Shown piece after piece: positions 1 to 9,276 of a stretch of 64,000 nt of DNA; the first letter of the stretch is position 1, and the number at the start of each line of letters is the position of its first letter. The translations under genes and the position numbers were made by a program. Source of the DNA: Comamonadaceae bacterium (GTDB lineage: Bacteria; Pseudomonadota; Gammaproteobacteria; Burkholderiales; Burkholderiaceae_C); contig CANEVH010000002.1 in NCBI GenBank assembly GCA_947442105.1, forward strand, positions 1 to 64,000, given 5' to 3'. The notes below the pieces were generated by a model that had not been told where the DNA came from, ran no database searches, and saw only the letters and a list, made by a program, of their open reading frames with translations.

Positions 1-129
1 GCGGGAAATGCGGGAAAACGAGGCTCAAACCGATGAAATCAGCCTCGAAAAGCGTCGGGAGTTCACGATATGAAAGGGTTGCGTGGAAATCAAATGTCCC
101 GAGCAAGGCGCCACACTTTTGCGTGGGGT

Positions 130-405
130 ATTTCAGCAGCCTGTTAAGCAGGTCGGCCCGTTCGAAAACGCTTTGGATAGCGGTGGCGCCGCATCGGCGT
201 CAAGTCACGTGCTGGCTGTGGTGGGCTCTATCGCGCTCGTTGGTTTCTCTCATGCGGATGATGCGGCAAGTCGCGCCGTGTATAGACCGCGACAACCAGA
301 CGCGCTCCAAGTGGACCCACCGTGATGAAGCGGTCTTCTGTGTAAACCTTGCGCAGACCGCAGTGTTGAAATGTCCCCCCTTTACATCGAACCAACCCAT
401 CACGA
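130..405 (-). pseudogene. Decayed BrnT/BrnA toxin-antitoxin remnant (frameshifted)
   Basis: Minus strand reads GLRKVYTEDRFITVGPLGARLVVAVYTRR, then after a frame change ATCRIIRMRETNERDRAHHSQHVT*. This matches the intact BrnT at 33184-33456 (DLRMDYAEDRFITVGFLQAKLVVMVWTPRGELRRIISMRKANEREKAFYTQYLD). It is followed by LDADAAPPLSKA / VFERADLL, resembling BrnA DPDDAPALTQDFFARADLF, with a second frame change. Confidence 0.7.
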
Positions 406-437
406 TCGTCGCTGCCCATATCGGGCGCTTGGCGCCG

Positions 438-836
438 CTATGGGGCGCGTTTGGCGCTCCCTTTGAGCGCCGTCACCTCCACCTCAATCTTCATCCGCGC
501 ATCCAACAGCCCCGCGCTCACCATGGTCGCCGCCGGGCGCGCTTGGCCCAGGTACTGGCGCAGCACCGGCCAGCAGGGTTCGAAGTCTGCGGTGTTCGGC
601 AGGATGTAATTCACGCGCACCACGTCGTCCAGGGTGGCGCCGACTTGGGCCAGGGCGGTGGCTATGTTTTTGAAGCACTGCGCTGCCTGTTCGCGCACAT
701 CGTCCGAGATGGCCATGGTGGCGTAGTCAAAGCCGGTGGTGCCTGAGACAAACACCCAGTCGCCGGCAACCACGGCGCGGGAGTAGCCGATGTCGGCCTC
801 AAAGCGCGAGCCGGAGCTGATGTGGTGGCGGTTCAT
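438..836 (-). CDS. RidA family protein (reactive imine/enamine deaminase-like)
   Basis: 132 aa; YSRAVVAGDWVFVSGTTG...NIATALAQVGATLDDVVRVNYILPN...LLDARMKIEVEVTAL is typical of the YjgF/RidA fold. Confidence 0.88.
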   Translation of the reverse strand: MNRHHISSGSRFEADIGYSRAVVAGDWVFVSGTTGFDYATMAISDDVREQAAQCFKNIATALAQVGATLDDVVRVNYILPNTADFEPCWPVLRQYLGQARPAATMVSAGLLDARMKIEVEVTALKGSAKRAP

Positions 837-866
837 GGAAGCTCCTTTTGGTAATGTGCGAACGCT

Positions 867-1847
867 TTAGCCCCGGCGCTTGCGCACGCTCTCGGCCAGC
901 ACGCACAAAATCTCAAAGAGCATGGTCGCGCCCACCAGGGCGGTGTTACCGCTGGGGTCAAACGGGGGCGAGACTTCAACCACGTCGCCGCCGATGAGGT
1001 TCAGGCCGCGCAGGCCGCGCACCAGGTGCTGCGCTTGCAGCGTGGTCATGCCGCCGATCTCGGGCGTGCCGGTGCCGGGGGCGTAGACGGGGTCTAGCGC
1101 GTCCACGTCAAAGCTCACATAGGTGGCGCCGTCGCCCACCACGCGGCGGGCCTCGGCAATCGTAGCTTCCACGCCCAGGGCGTTGAACTCGTCAATGTCG
1201 ATCACGCGGATGCCTTGTTCCTGGCCCCAGGTGTCTTCCGCGTCGCTGTACAGCGCGCCGCGAATGCCAATTTGTACCGTGCGCTTGGGGTCGAGCAGGC
1301 CTTCTTCTACTGCGCGGCGAAACGGCGTGCCGTGCGTGTACTTAAAGCCGCCAAAGTAGCCGTCCCAGGTGTCGGTGTGGGCGTCAAAGTGCACCATGCC
1401 CAGGGGGCCGGTGTGCTTGACGATGGCGCGCATGACCGGTAGCGACACCAAGTGGTCGCCACCCACCGACAAGGGCGCAATGCCCGCGCTGCAGACGCCA
1501 TTAAAGAAGGTTTCGATGCGCGCCAGTGAATCCATCAAGTCCACCGGATTGACTGGGGTGTCGCCCAAATCCGCGCAGTTGCACAGCGCAAAAGGCGCAA
1601 TGCCGCTGGCGCGGTTGACGTTGCGAATCATGGTGGAGATGTCGCGCACCTGGCGTGGGCCGTGGCGTGCGCCGGGGCGGTTGGTCGTGCCACCGTCCCA
1701 GGGAATGCCGACCAGGCCGATTTCCACGTCGGCGTACTCGGGTTCGTGGGCCTGCACATAAGGCAGGCGCATGAGTGTGGGAATACCGGCAAAGCGCGGC
1801 ATCACCGAGCCGGTGATGGGCTTAAAAAATCCAGGTGCAGCAGTCAC
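867..1847 (-). CDS. Agmatinase/guanidino-acid ureohydrolase family protein
   Basis: Metal-ligand motifs GGDH, HFDAHTDT and SFDVDALDP; GTGTPEIGG. A GTG start at 1847 overlaps the permease stop (GTGA), with GGAGGGG upstream. Confidence 0.88.
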   Translation of the reverse strand: MTAAPGFFKPITGSVMPRFAGIPTLMRLPYVQAHEPEYADVEIGLVGIPWDGGTTNRPGARHGPRQVRDISTMIRNVNRASGIAPFALCNCADLGDTPVNPVDLMDSLARIETFFNGVCSAGIAPLSVGGDHLVSLPVMRAIVKHTGPLGMVHFDAHTDTWDGYFGGFKYTHGTPFRRAVEEGLLDPKRTVQIGIRGALYSDAEDTWGQEQGIRVIDIDEFNALGVEATIAEARRVVGDGATYVSFDVDALDPVYAPGTGTPEIGGMTTLQAQHLVRGLRGLNLIGGDVVEVSPPFDPSGNTALVGATMLFEILCVLAESVRKRRG

Positions 1848-2662
1848 ATCCGTCCCCTCCAAGGTACAACTTTTTTCTCCACCCAGCGCATCAGCAGGTC
1901 AAACGCAAACGCCACCGAGCCGATGACGATGATGCCCATGACCACAATGTCGGTGCGCAAAAAGTTTGAGGCATTGAGCACCATCTGGCCCAGTCCCACA
2001 TTGGCGGCCACCATTTCAGCGGCCACCAACGTGCTCCAGCCAAAGCCAATCGAGATGCGCATGCCCACCAATATCTCGGGCATGGCTGCAGGCAGCACCA
2101 CGTGCCGGATCACCTGGCTGTAGCTCGCGCCCATGGAGTACGCAGCGTTCATCTGCTCTTGCGAGGCGCTGCGCATGCCGGAGCGCGCGGCCATGGCCAG
2201 GGGCGCAAAGCAGCTCAGGTAAATCAGCAGCACCTTGGGAAACTCGTCAATGCCAAACCAGATGATGATCAGCGGCAAATAGGCCAACGGCGGCAGCGGG
2301 CGCAGCAGCTCAATGGGCGGATCAAAAATGCCGCGCCAAAAGCGCGACATGCCCATGGCAATGCCCACCGGAATGGCGGTGATGCAGCCCAACAAAAACG
2401 CCGCAAATACCCGCAGCATGCTGGCCATAAAGTGCTGCCACAGCGGTTTGTCGTTGGCAAGGCCCGTCAGGTATTCATAAAACTGCTGGTAGGTGGCCTG
2501 CGGCGAGGGCAAAAAGATGGGCTTGATCCAGCCCATATTCGTCACCAAAAACCACAGCGCCGCCATGACTAGGATGGTGACGGTGGTAACAAAGGCGCTG
2601 GAGCCTTCGCCCGGAATTTTGAAGGCGCTGGTCTTGAGCGCTGGCGTCGTTGGCTTAGACAT
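1844..2662 (-). CDS. ABC transporter permease, taurine/nitrate/sulfonate type
   Basis: Multi-spanning; ...[63 protein letters not shown]..., TauC/SsuC-like. Start overlaps the ATPase stop (ATGTCTAA). Confidence 0.88.
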   Translation of the reverse strand: MSKPTTPALKTSAFKIPGEGSSAFVTTVTILVMAALWFLVTNMGWIKPIFLPSPQATYQQFYEYLTGLANDKPLWQHFMASMLRVFAAFLLGCITAIPVGIAMGMSRFWRGIFDPPIELLRPLPPLAYLPLIIIWFGIDEFPKVLLIYLSCFAPLAMAARSGMRSASQEQMNAAYSMGASYSQVIRHVVLPAAMPEILVGMRISIGFGWSTLVAAEMVAANVGLGQMVLNASNFLRTDIVVMGIIVIGSVAFAFDLLMRWVEKKVVPWRGRM

Positions 2663-3443
2663 GGGCGGCCTCGCGTTGGTGGATGATGGACAGCACTTCT
2701 TCGCGGATGCGAATGAATTCAGGCTCCGATTTGACTTTGCGCGCGTCGCCATGGTCCAGAAACTGGCGTGAGAACGGTACATCGTCGTAGGTATGGGTGA
2801 TGCGCCCTGGGCTCGGGCTCATGACGATCAGGCGAGTGGCCAAGAACAGCGCTTCTTCCACCGAGTGGGTAATAAAGAACACCATCTTGTTGGACTTGAC
2901 CCAGGCGTGCAGCAGGATTTCTTGCACCGTCTCGCGGGTGAAAGCGTCCAGAGCGCCCATGGGTTCGTCCATCAGCAGTACCTCGGGGTCGCTGGCCAGG
3001 GCGCGAGCAATGCCCACACGCTGCTGCATGCCGCCCGACAATTCGTAGACCGCCCGGTCGGCATATCTCTCGAGGCCGACTAAGGCCAGCTTGTCTTCGC
3101 CGATACGGCGGCGCTCTGTCGTGCCCATGCCACGCATGCGCAGGCCCAGGCAGACGTTGTCAATCACGCTGAGCCAGGGCATGAGCGCGTGCTTTTGGAA
3201 CACCACGCCGCGGTCGGCGCCTGGGCCTTGCACCGGCGCGCCGTTGAGCAGCACCTCGCCGCTGGACGGCGGCAGAAAACCGGCAATGCAATTGAGCAGC
3301 GTGGTCTTGCCGCAACCCGAGGCGCCCAGGGCCACCACAAAGTCGCCGCCCTGCATCTCCAGGTTGACAGGTGCGAGTGCCTGCAAGGTGCCGCCTTGGA
3401 CGGCGTAGTTCACCGTCAGGTCTTTGATGTGCAATGTGGGCAT
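2655..3443 (-). CDS. ABC transporter ATP-binding protein, taurine/nitrate type
   Basis: Walker [10 protein letters not shown], signature [15 protein letters not shown], Walker [12 protein letters not shown]. Confidence 0.92.
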   Translation of the reverse strand: MPTLHIKDLTVNYAVQGGTLQALAPVNLEMQGGDFVVALGASGCGKTTLLNCIAGFLPPSSGEVLLNGAPVQGPGADRGVVFQKHALMPWLSVIDNVCLGLRMRGMGTTERRRIGEDKLALVGLERYADRAVYELSGGMQQRVGIARALASDPEVLLMDEPMGALDAFTRETVQEILLHAWVKSNKMVFFITHSVEEALFLATRLIVMSPSPGRITHTYDDVPFSRQFLDHGDARKVKSEPEFIRIREEVLSIIHQREAAHV

Positions 3444-3558
3444 AACAGTCCGCAGAAAAGCGTGGATTCATGGAAAAAGGGGCGAACTTATGACAAGTTG
3501 CCCCTTCGGTGGCATGCAGCCAGGCGACGGGCGCTAGCCCGAACGCCGCCAGCGCAGA

Positions 3559-4578
3559 TTACTTCAATGCGTCGCGCAGGTAGCTGGCGTCCACAAAGGC
3601 GCTGTAGTCGGGCTTGACTTCGGTGATACGGCCAATTTCTTTCCACAGCTTGGCACTGTTTTCCAGCGTCTTGGCGGCGCCACCGGCAGAGCCGCCGCCC
3701 AGCCAGGCGTTGGAGAGTTGCGCAGCCGTGTCAGGGAACACAAATGCAGCCATGGCGTCGGGCACGTCCTTTTCGTCAGCCTTGGTCCATTTCGCAATGG
3801 CTTTGACCTGGGGCGAACCCACGGCCCACTTGGCAGTGTTGGCGCGGTAATCGGCGTCGGCTTTGGTGATGGCCTTGATCAAAGCCACCACGAATTCGCG
3901 GTTCTCGGCGGCCCACTTGGCGTTCACCACCAAGCCGTCAAACGTGGGATAGCCTTTTTTGCCAATGTCGCCCGAGGTGGCGATGGCCTTGCCGTTGCGC
4001 TTGATTTTGGACAAGACCGGGTCCCAGATAAAGGACGCATCAATATCGCCACGCTCCCAGGCCGCTGCGATGGCGGGTGGGGGCAGGTTCATCACATTGA
4101 CGCTTTTGGCGTCCACGCCCTCCAGGCGCAGGCCGACCATCAAAGAGTAGTGGGCGGTGGAGGCGAAAGGCGTGCCGACTTTCTTGCCGACCAGGTCTTT
4201 CCAGCTGTTGATGCCAGCACCGTTGCGCGCGACCAATTGGTCGGACGCGGCAATGTCGTCCAGGATGTAAACCAAGCGCAGGTCTTGGCCCTGGCTGGTG
4301 GCGGTGGCCAGGGGGCTGGAGCCGACTTCGCCGATTTGCACATCACCAGAGCCCATGGCCTTGATGACCTCGCCACCACCGCCAAACATGCGCCAGTTAA
4401 TTTTGTAGCCCGTCGCCTTTTCAAACTCGGAGTCCATTAGCGTGCGCAGCGGCAGGACCATGTCCTGGTGGGCAAAAGTAACCTCTTTTTTGGCCTGCGC
4501 AAAGGCCGCAGAAACACCCACGGCAACCAGCAGGCCGACCAGAGTTTTCGCGAGAACGGGAAGCAAAGTCTTTTTCAT
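3559..4578 (-). CDS. TauA-like periplasmic substrate-binding protein
   Basis: Signal peptide MKKTLLPVLAKTLVGLLVAVGVSAAFAQA; KEVTFAHQDMVLPLRTLMDSEFEKATGYKINWRMFGGGGEVIKAMGSGDVQIGEVGSSPLA, TauA/SsuA/NitT type. Confidence 0.88.
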   Translation of the reverse strand: MKKTLLPVLAKTLVGLLVAVGVSAAFAQAKKEVTFAHQDMVLPLRTLMDSEFEKATGYKINWRMFGGGGEVIKAMGSGDVQIGEVGSSPLATATSQGQDLRLVYILDDIAASDQLVARNGAGINSWKDLVGKKVGTPFASTAHYSLMVGLRLEGVDAKSVNVMNLPPPAIAAAWERGDIDASFIWDPVLSKIKRNGKAIATSGDIGKKGYPTFDGLVVNAKWAAENREFVVALIKAITKADADYRANTAKWAVGSPQVKAIAKWTKADEKDVPDAMAAFVFPDTAAQLSNAWLGGGSAGGAAKTLENSAKLWKEIGRITEVKPDYSAFVDASYLRDALK

Positions 4579-4704
4579 ACAGATACCTTTCAATAAAAAA
4601 TGTGCGGTAAACGCCCAAGCCATACTAGCGCTCGCCTCATGACTCCTTCGCATGAGCTTAGGAGTTTGTCCGCGCCCGCGGTCTGCGAGTAGTGCCAGTT
4701 GCAT

Positions 4705-4775
4705 GCCTTTGTAGTGCCAGAAACAGGCCAAAATTGCACTGCCATAGTGCCAGCGCACGCCACAAAACGGTGCGA
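4705..4775 (-). promoter_or_regulatory. Candidate NtrC-type boxes plus sigma54-type promoter upstream of the ABC/ureohydrolase operon
   Basis: Minus strand: GGCACTATGGCAGTGCA (GCAC-N7-GTGC); a weaker CGCACCGTTTTGTGGC about two helical turns away; and CTGGCACTACAAAGGCA (GG-N10-GC). The nonamer tagtgccag occurs at 4690, 4712 and 4745, spaced 22 and 33 bp. Confidence 0.45.
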
Positions 4776-5107
4776 TTTTCATTGGCGGGTTGCGGTTCTG
4801 GCCAGTGGGCTTTGCAGGGCCTGGGGCGGTGCGACTTTTGCCGAGGATTGGGGTTTATCCTTAGCCCGGTCGGTGGTGGATTCAAGCGCCGCGCAAACGG
4901 ATTAAACAGCTTTTGTTTTAGTACGGGGTTTAAGTGCTGGGCGAATGAAATTTGTCTTTTTGGGCATTTCATCCGAAGCAGTTTTTATAATGCAATAAAT
5001 GATCAAATCAATGCGACAGCACTCCAGTCAACCGCGTTGGATTGGCTGTGCGGCCTCGCGCAACTTTGCGGCCCACGCAGTCCACCACGCACCACGAGGG
5101 TCAGACC

Positions 5108-6184
5108 ATGACGAAGCACGAAGATAGTGCAATGGACGCAGGCAATGGGCGTGCAATGCCCGTGCACGCGCCCGGAGGTCTCACCCCAGCGCAACGCGTG
5201 CTGCTGCTGGGGTCGCGGCTCTTGGCCGGCGTGTCGGATGCCGCAGTGCTCCCTTGGTTGACGCAGGCGCCGGTTCGTGTTCTTGCGCGGGGTGAAACAC
5301 TGATCACCTTGGGCACCGTTCACAACACTTTGTATGTTTTGCTGTCCGGTGAACTCTCGGTCTGGTTGCACGCGGACAGTGGTCCTTTGGTGCCTATCCA
5401 AAGTGCCGGGAACGAAAAATCGACGGATGCGCGCAAAGAAGTTGCGCGCATCTTGCCCGGCGATTCGGTGGGCGAGCAGTCCTTGATTGACGGACAAAAG
5501 CCCAACGCCTGGGCTATCGCGGAGCAAGAGTCCCAGGTGCTGGCGGTGCCAGCGGACATGGTGTGGCAGTCCATGCAGGAAGAGCCCAAGATCGCGCTCA
5601 ATTTGTTGCGCGTGCTGTCAGCGCGCGTGCGCAACGCCAACGCGGGCTTGAGTGAAGCAATGCTCCACCAGCAGCGCCTGGCCCAAGACGCCGAGACCGA
5701 TGTCTTGACCGGCTTGCACAACCGCCGCTGGATGGACCGCACCTATCCACGCACCCTGCGCCGGCATCAGTCGCCGGCACGCCCAGCCTCGCTGCTGATG
5801 ATAGATATTGACCACTTCAAACGCGTCAATGACGAGCACGGTCACACGGTGGGCGACCTGGTACTGTGCCATGCGGCACGTTGCATCGAGATTACGCTGC
5901 GACCGGGCGATCTGTGCGCTCGCTACGGAGGTGAAGAGTTTTGCGTCTTGTTGCCCGAGGTGGACGCCGCCATGGCCACCCGCATTGCGCAGCGCATTTG
6001 CGCAGCGGTTTTTGCAGCGCCCTTTGGCCTCAGCTCGGGCGACGCGCTGGCGGTGAGCGTGTCTATCGGTGTGGCCGGATGGGACCAGCAAAGCCCCTTG
6101 GGCGCGCTGATAGAAGCGGCAGACGCCGCGCTCTACCAGGCCAAGCGCCAGGGCCGTAACCGAGTGGTAAACGCCCTGGACTAA
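5108..6184 (+). CDS. Diguanylate cyclase with N-terminal cyclic-nucleotide-binding-like domain
   Basis: RYGGEEFCVLLPE active site; RPGD I-site five residues upstream; N-terminal VLARGETLITLGTVHNTLYVLLSGELSV...ILPGDSVGEQSLIDGQ cNMP-binding-like region. Confidence 0.9.
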   Translation: MTKHEDSAMDAGNGRAMPVHAPGGLTPAQRVLLLGSRLLAGVSDAAVLPWLTQAPVRVLARGETLITLGTVHNTLYVLLSGELSVWLHADSGPLVPIQSAGNEKSTDARKEVARILPGDSVGEQSLIDGQKPNAWAIAEQESQVLAVPADMVWQSMQEEPKIALNLLRVLSARVRNANAGLSEAMLHQQRLAQDAETDVLTGLHNRRWMDRTYPRTLRRHQSPARPASLLMIDIDHFKRVNDEHGHTVGDLVLCHAARCIEITLRPGDLCARYGGEEFCVLLPEVDAAMATRIAQRICAAVFAAPFGLSSGDALAVSVSIGVAGWDQQSPLGALIEAADAALYQAKRQGRNRVVNALD

Positions 6185-6224
6185 CTTTCATGAAGATGGG
6201 CAGCACGCCCAATCATGAAAGCTC
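6182..6224. repeat. Palindromic element, copy 1 of 3 (TAACTTTCATGA...TCATGAAAGCTC)
   Basis: Sequence taactttcatgaagatgggcagcacgcccaatcatgaaagctc. The first TAA is the stop codon of the GGDEF gene. Confidence 0.75.
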
Positions 6225-6264
6225 TTTCCCGCAAATACCCGTAGGTACCCGAAATAGCCCAGCT

Positions 6265-8151
6265 TCAGGCGGCCAGGCGAAGCTCCAACTGCGCCTTGGT
6301 AGCAGTCAGTTCTTGCGGCAGGTGGTAGGCGAGTTGGTCAAACAGCGCGGTGTGCAGCGCAATCTCTGCTTTCCAGTCGGCCTTGTCCAGGCTGGTGACC
6401 TTCGCGAATTGGGCCGGTGTGAAGTCCAGCCCCTCCCAGGTGATTTCGCCATAGCGCGGGCTGGTACCAAACCCGGTTTCCTGGCCTGCGGCTGTGCCTT
6501 CTAAGCGGTCAATCATCCACTTGAGCACGCGCATGTTCTCGCCGTAGCCGGGCCAGACAAACTTGCCGTCATCGCCTTTGCGAAACCAGTTGACGCAGTA
6601 AATCGCTGGCAATTTGGCGCCCGCAGCGCTGAGCTTGCTGCCCATATTGAGCCAGTGCTGGAAATAGTCGCTCATGTTGTAGCCGGCAAACGGCAGCATG
6701 GCAAACGGGTCGCGCCGCACCACGCCTTGTTGGCCCGCAGCCGCAGCCGTGGTCTCCGAGCCCATGGTGGCCGCCATGTACACGCCTTCGACCCAATTGC
6801 GCGCCTCGGTGACCAGCGGCACGGTGGTGGAGCGTCGGCCACCAAAGATAAAGGCGTCGATCGGCACGCCGGCCGCATCGTCCCAGGCGGCGTCCAGCGC
6901 CGGGTTGTTGCCAGCGGCTACGGTAAAGCGCGAGTTGGGGTGTGCGGCTTTGGCGCCGGTCTCGCGGGCGATTTGCGGTGTCCAGTCCTTGCCCTGCCAG
7001 TCAATCAGGTGGTCTGGCGTGCTGCCTGTGTCTTTTTCCATGCCTTCCCACCAGACGTCGCCGTCGTCGGTGAGCGCCACGTTGGTGAAGATCACGTCAT
7101 GGCCGAGGCTTGCCATGCAGTTGGGGTTGGTGTGGTAGTTGGTGCCGGGGGCCACGCCAAAGTAGCCGGCCTCGGGGTTGATGGCGTACATCTTGCCGTC
7201 GGCGTGCGGTTTGATCCAGGCAATGTCGTCGCCAATGGTGGTCACTTTCCAGCCGGCAAAGCCTTGCGGCGGCACCAGCATGGAGAAGTTGGTCTTGCCG
7301 CAGGCGCTGGGGAAGGCGGCCGCCACGTGGTATTTTTTGCCCTGGGGGTTGGTCACGCCCAAAATCAGCATGTGCTCGGCCAGCCAGCCGGGGCTGCCCG
7401 CAGCGTCTTGCGCGTCGGCGCGGCCCATGGTGGAGGCAATGCGCAGCGCGAAGCACTTTTTGCCCAACAAGGCGTTGCCGCCGTAGCCTGAGCCATAGGA
7501 CCAAATTTCGCGGGTTTCGGGAAAGTGGACGATGTACTTGGTCTTGTTGCACGGCCATTTCACGTCCACCTGGCCAGCGGCCAGCGGCGCGCCCACGGTG
7601 TGCATGCAGGGCACAAAGTCGCCGTCCACGCCCAGCACGTCGTAGACCGCGCGGCCCATGCGGGTCATGATGCGCTGGTTGACCGCCACATAGGCGCTGT
7701 CGCTGATCTCAATGCCAATGTGGGCGATGTGCGAACCCAGCGGTCCCATGGAAAAGGGCACCACATACATGGTGCGTCCGGCCATGCAGCCCTCAAACAG
7801 CGGCGCCAGAGTGGCGCGCATTTCGCCCGGCTCCATCCAGTTGTTGGTCGGCCCGGCGTTCTCTTTTTGGGCGCTGCAAATATAGGTGCGGTCTTCCACC
7901 CGCGCCACGTCGCTGGGGTCGGAGCAGGCCAAAAAGCTGTTCGGGCGTTTGGCCGGGTTGAGTTGGGTGAAAGTGCCTGCGTTGACCAGCTTCTGGCACA
8001 GGGCCTGGTACTCCTCTTGCGAGCCGTCGCACCAGTGGACGGCGGCGGGCCTGCACAAGGCAACCATATCGGCCACCCAGGCAATCAGGCGGGGGTGTTT
8101 GACAAAGTCTGGGATTGGCAGGTCCAGTCCCTGCATCACGGGTGCGTTCAT
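6265..8151 (-). CDS. pckG: Phosphoenolpyruvate carboxykinase (GTP)
   Basis: [36 protein letters not shown] (P-loop), [14 protein letters not shown]; about 628 aa from [16 protein letters not shown]. Confidence 0.95.
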   Translation of the reverse strand: MNAPVMQGLDLPIPDFVKHPRLIAWVADMVALCRPAAVHWCDGSQEEYQALCQKLVNAGTFTQLNPAKRPNSFLACSDPSDVARVEDRTYICSAQKENAGPTNNWMEPGEMRATLAPLFEGCMAGRTMYVVPFSMGPLGSHIAHIGIEISDSAYVAVNQRIMTRMGRAVYDVLGVDGDFVPCMHTVGAPLAAGQVDVKWPCNKTKYIVHFPETREIWSYGSGYGGNALLGKKCFALRIASTMGRADAQDAAGSPGWLAEHMLILGVTNPQGKKYHVAAAFPSACGKTNFSMLVPPQGFAGWKVTTIGDDIAWIKPHADGKMYAINPEAGYFGVAPGTNYHTNPNCMASLGHDVIFTNVALTDDGDVWWEGMEKDTGSTPDHLIDWQGKDWTPQIARETGAKAAHPNSRFTVAAGNNPALDAAWDDAAGVPIDAFIFGGRRSTTVPLVTEARNWVEGVYMAATMGSETTAAAAGQQGVVRRDPFAMLPFAGYNMSDYFQHWLNMGSKLSAAGAKLPAIYCVNWFRKGDDGKFVWPGYGENMRVLKWMIDRLEGTAAGQETGFGTSPRYGEITWEGLDFTPAQFAKVTSLDKADWKAEIALHTALFDQLAYHLPQELTATKAQLELRLAA

Positions 8152-8176
8152 TGAAAGGCTCCTAAGTTTAAAAATC

Positions 8177-8222
8177 GTTTTTTCAAAAACCACGCTTTTT
8201 TCGTGGTGGGCTTTGAAAAAAC
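8177..8222 (-). promoter_or_regulatory. Long hairpin in the pckG leader
   Basis: Minus strand GTTTTTTCAAAGCCCACCACGAAAAAAGCGTGGTTTTTGAAAAAAC. Outer arms GTTTTTTCAAA/TTTGAAAAAAC and inner stem CCACG/CGTGG, about 25 nt upstream of the ATG. Confidence 0.5.
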
Positions 8223-8386
8223 CGCTGCCGCCAGACGCCCTTGGGGCACAGCACCGTCAGCGTTTGCGGGGTAAAAGCCCCAGGGGGATGCCGATTTTAG
8301 GAAGCGGTTACGAAGTTACCAAGCGATTACCAACAATATATATGCAAAACCGGCATGGGCTTATGGATTTACGTAACTGCCGGGGA

Positions 8387-9154
8387 CTACAAAGTTTCGG
8401 TATGCCCGTCCACCGCCAGCTCTTGGCCGGAGATCCGCGCACCTGCGCAAGAGGTGATGAACAGTGCCAATTGGGCGATGTCCTCGGCGTGAATAAAGGT
8501 CTTGAGCGAGGCCGCATCGGTCATTTCCTTGCGCACCGCCGCCTCGCTGCGCCCGGTTTGCAGGGCCTCTGCGGCAATCACCCGGTCCATGCGCTCGCCC
8601 GCCACCGATCCGGGGCAAATGCAGTTAACCCGCACGCCGGCGGGCCCCAGCTCTTGCGCCAATGTGCGCGTTAGCCCGCGTATCGCCCATTTGGCAGCCG
8701 CATAGGGCGCACGCCTTGGAAAACCAAACAGCCCGCCGGTGGACGACATATGAATAATCGACCCGCTGCCCTGCGCCCGCAGCAGCGGCGCGGCCAGGCG
8801 GGCACACAAAAACGCGGAGTCCAGGTTGACCGCCAAGCAATTGCGCCAGTCGGACAGGGAAATGTTTTCTACATTCGCTGTTGGCCCGGCCACACCGGCG
8901 TTGCTGACCAAAATGTCCAGCCCGCCCAAATACGCCGTGCCCTGGGAAAAAAAGTCCGCCACCTGCTGCTCGTCGCTCACATCGCAGACCATGCCTGCCA
9001 GCCTGGGGTGCGTGGCCAGCGTGGCATGCAGCGCAGCGGCGTTGACGTCGCAGATAAACACCCGCGCCCCCGCCGCTACAAACGCCTCGGCCATGGCCAA
9101 GCCTATGCCTGAGGCAGCGGCGGTAATCAGTACGCGTTGGTTGGCATGGGTCAT
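8387..9154 (-). CDS. SDR family oxidoreductase
   Basis: VLITAAASGIGLAMAEAF, NAGVAG, SSTGG...YAAAKWAIRGLTRTLAQELGP. Confidence 0.9.
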   Translation of the reverse strand: MTHANQRVLITAAASGIGLAMAEAFVAAGARVFICDVNAAALHATLATHPRLAGMVCDVSDEQQVADFFSQGTAYLGGLDILVSNAGVAGPTANVENISLSDWRNCLAVNLDSAFLCARLAAPLLRAQGSGSIIHMSSTGGLFGFPRRAPYAAAKWAIRGLTRTLAQELGPAGVRVNCICPGSVAGERMDRVIAAEALQTGRSEAAVRKEMTDAASLKTFIHAEDIAQLALFITSCAGARISGQELAVDGHTETL

Positions 9155-9276
9155 GGGCTTGGCGTTTTACAGAAGGTGGAGGGGAAAAAACGCGCACTGT
9201 ATCCCGCTTTGGGGCCTTGCTTGATGCAAAAGCAGCGATGGTGTTGCCGTGCGCGACCCCTGCGAAAATCACCCGC

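Noticed and set aside
4579-4690. Guanidine riboswitch in the leader of the binding-protein gene
   Set aside because: Looked for ykkC-type conserved blocks and paired ACGR-loop hairpins by eye and saw none. An Infernal scan with the Rfam guanidine-I/II/III/IV models would settle it.
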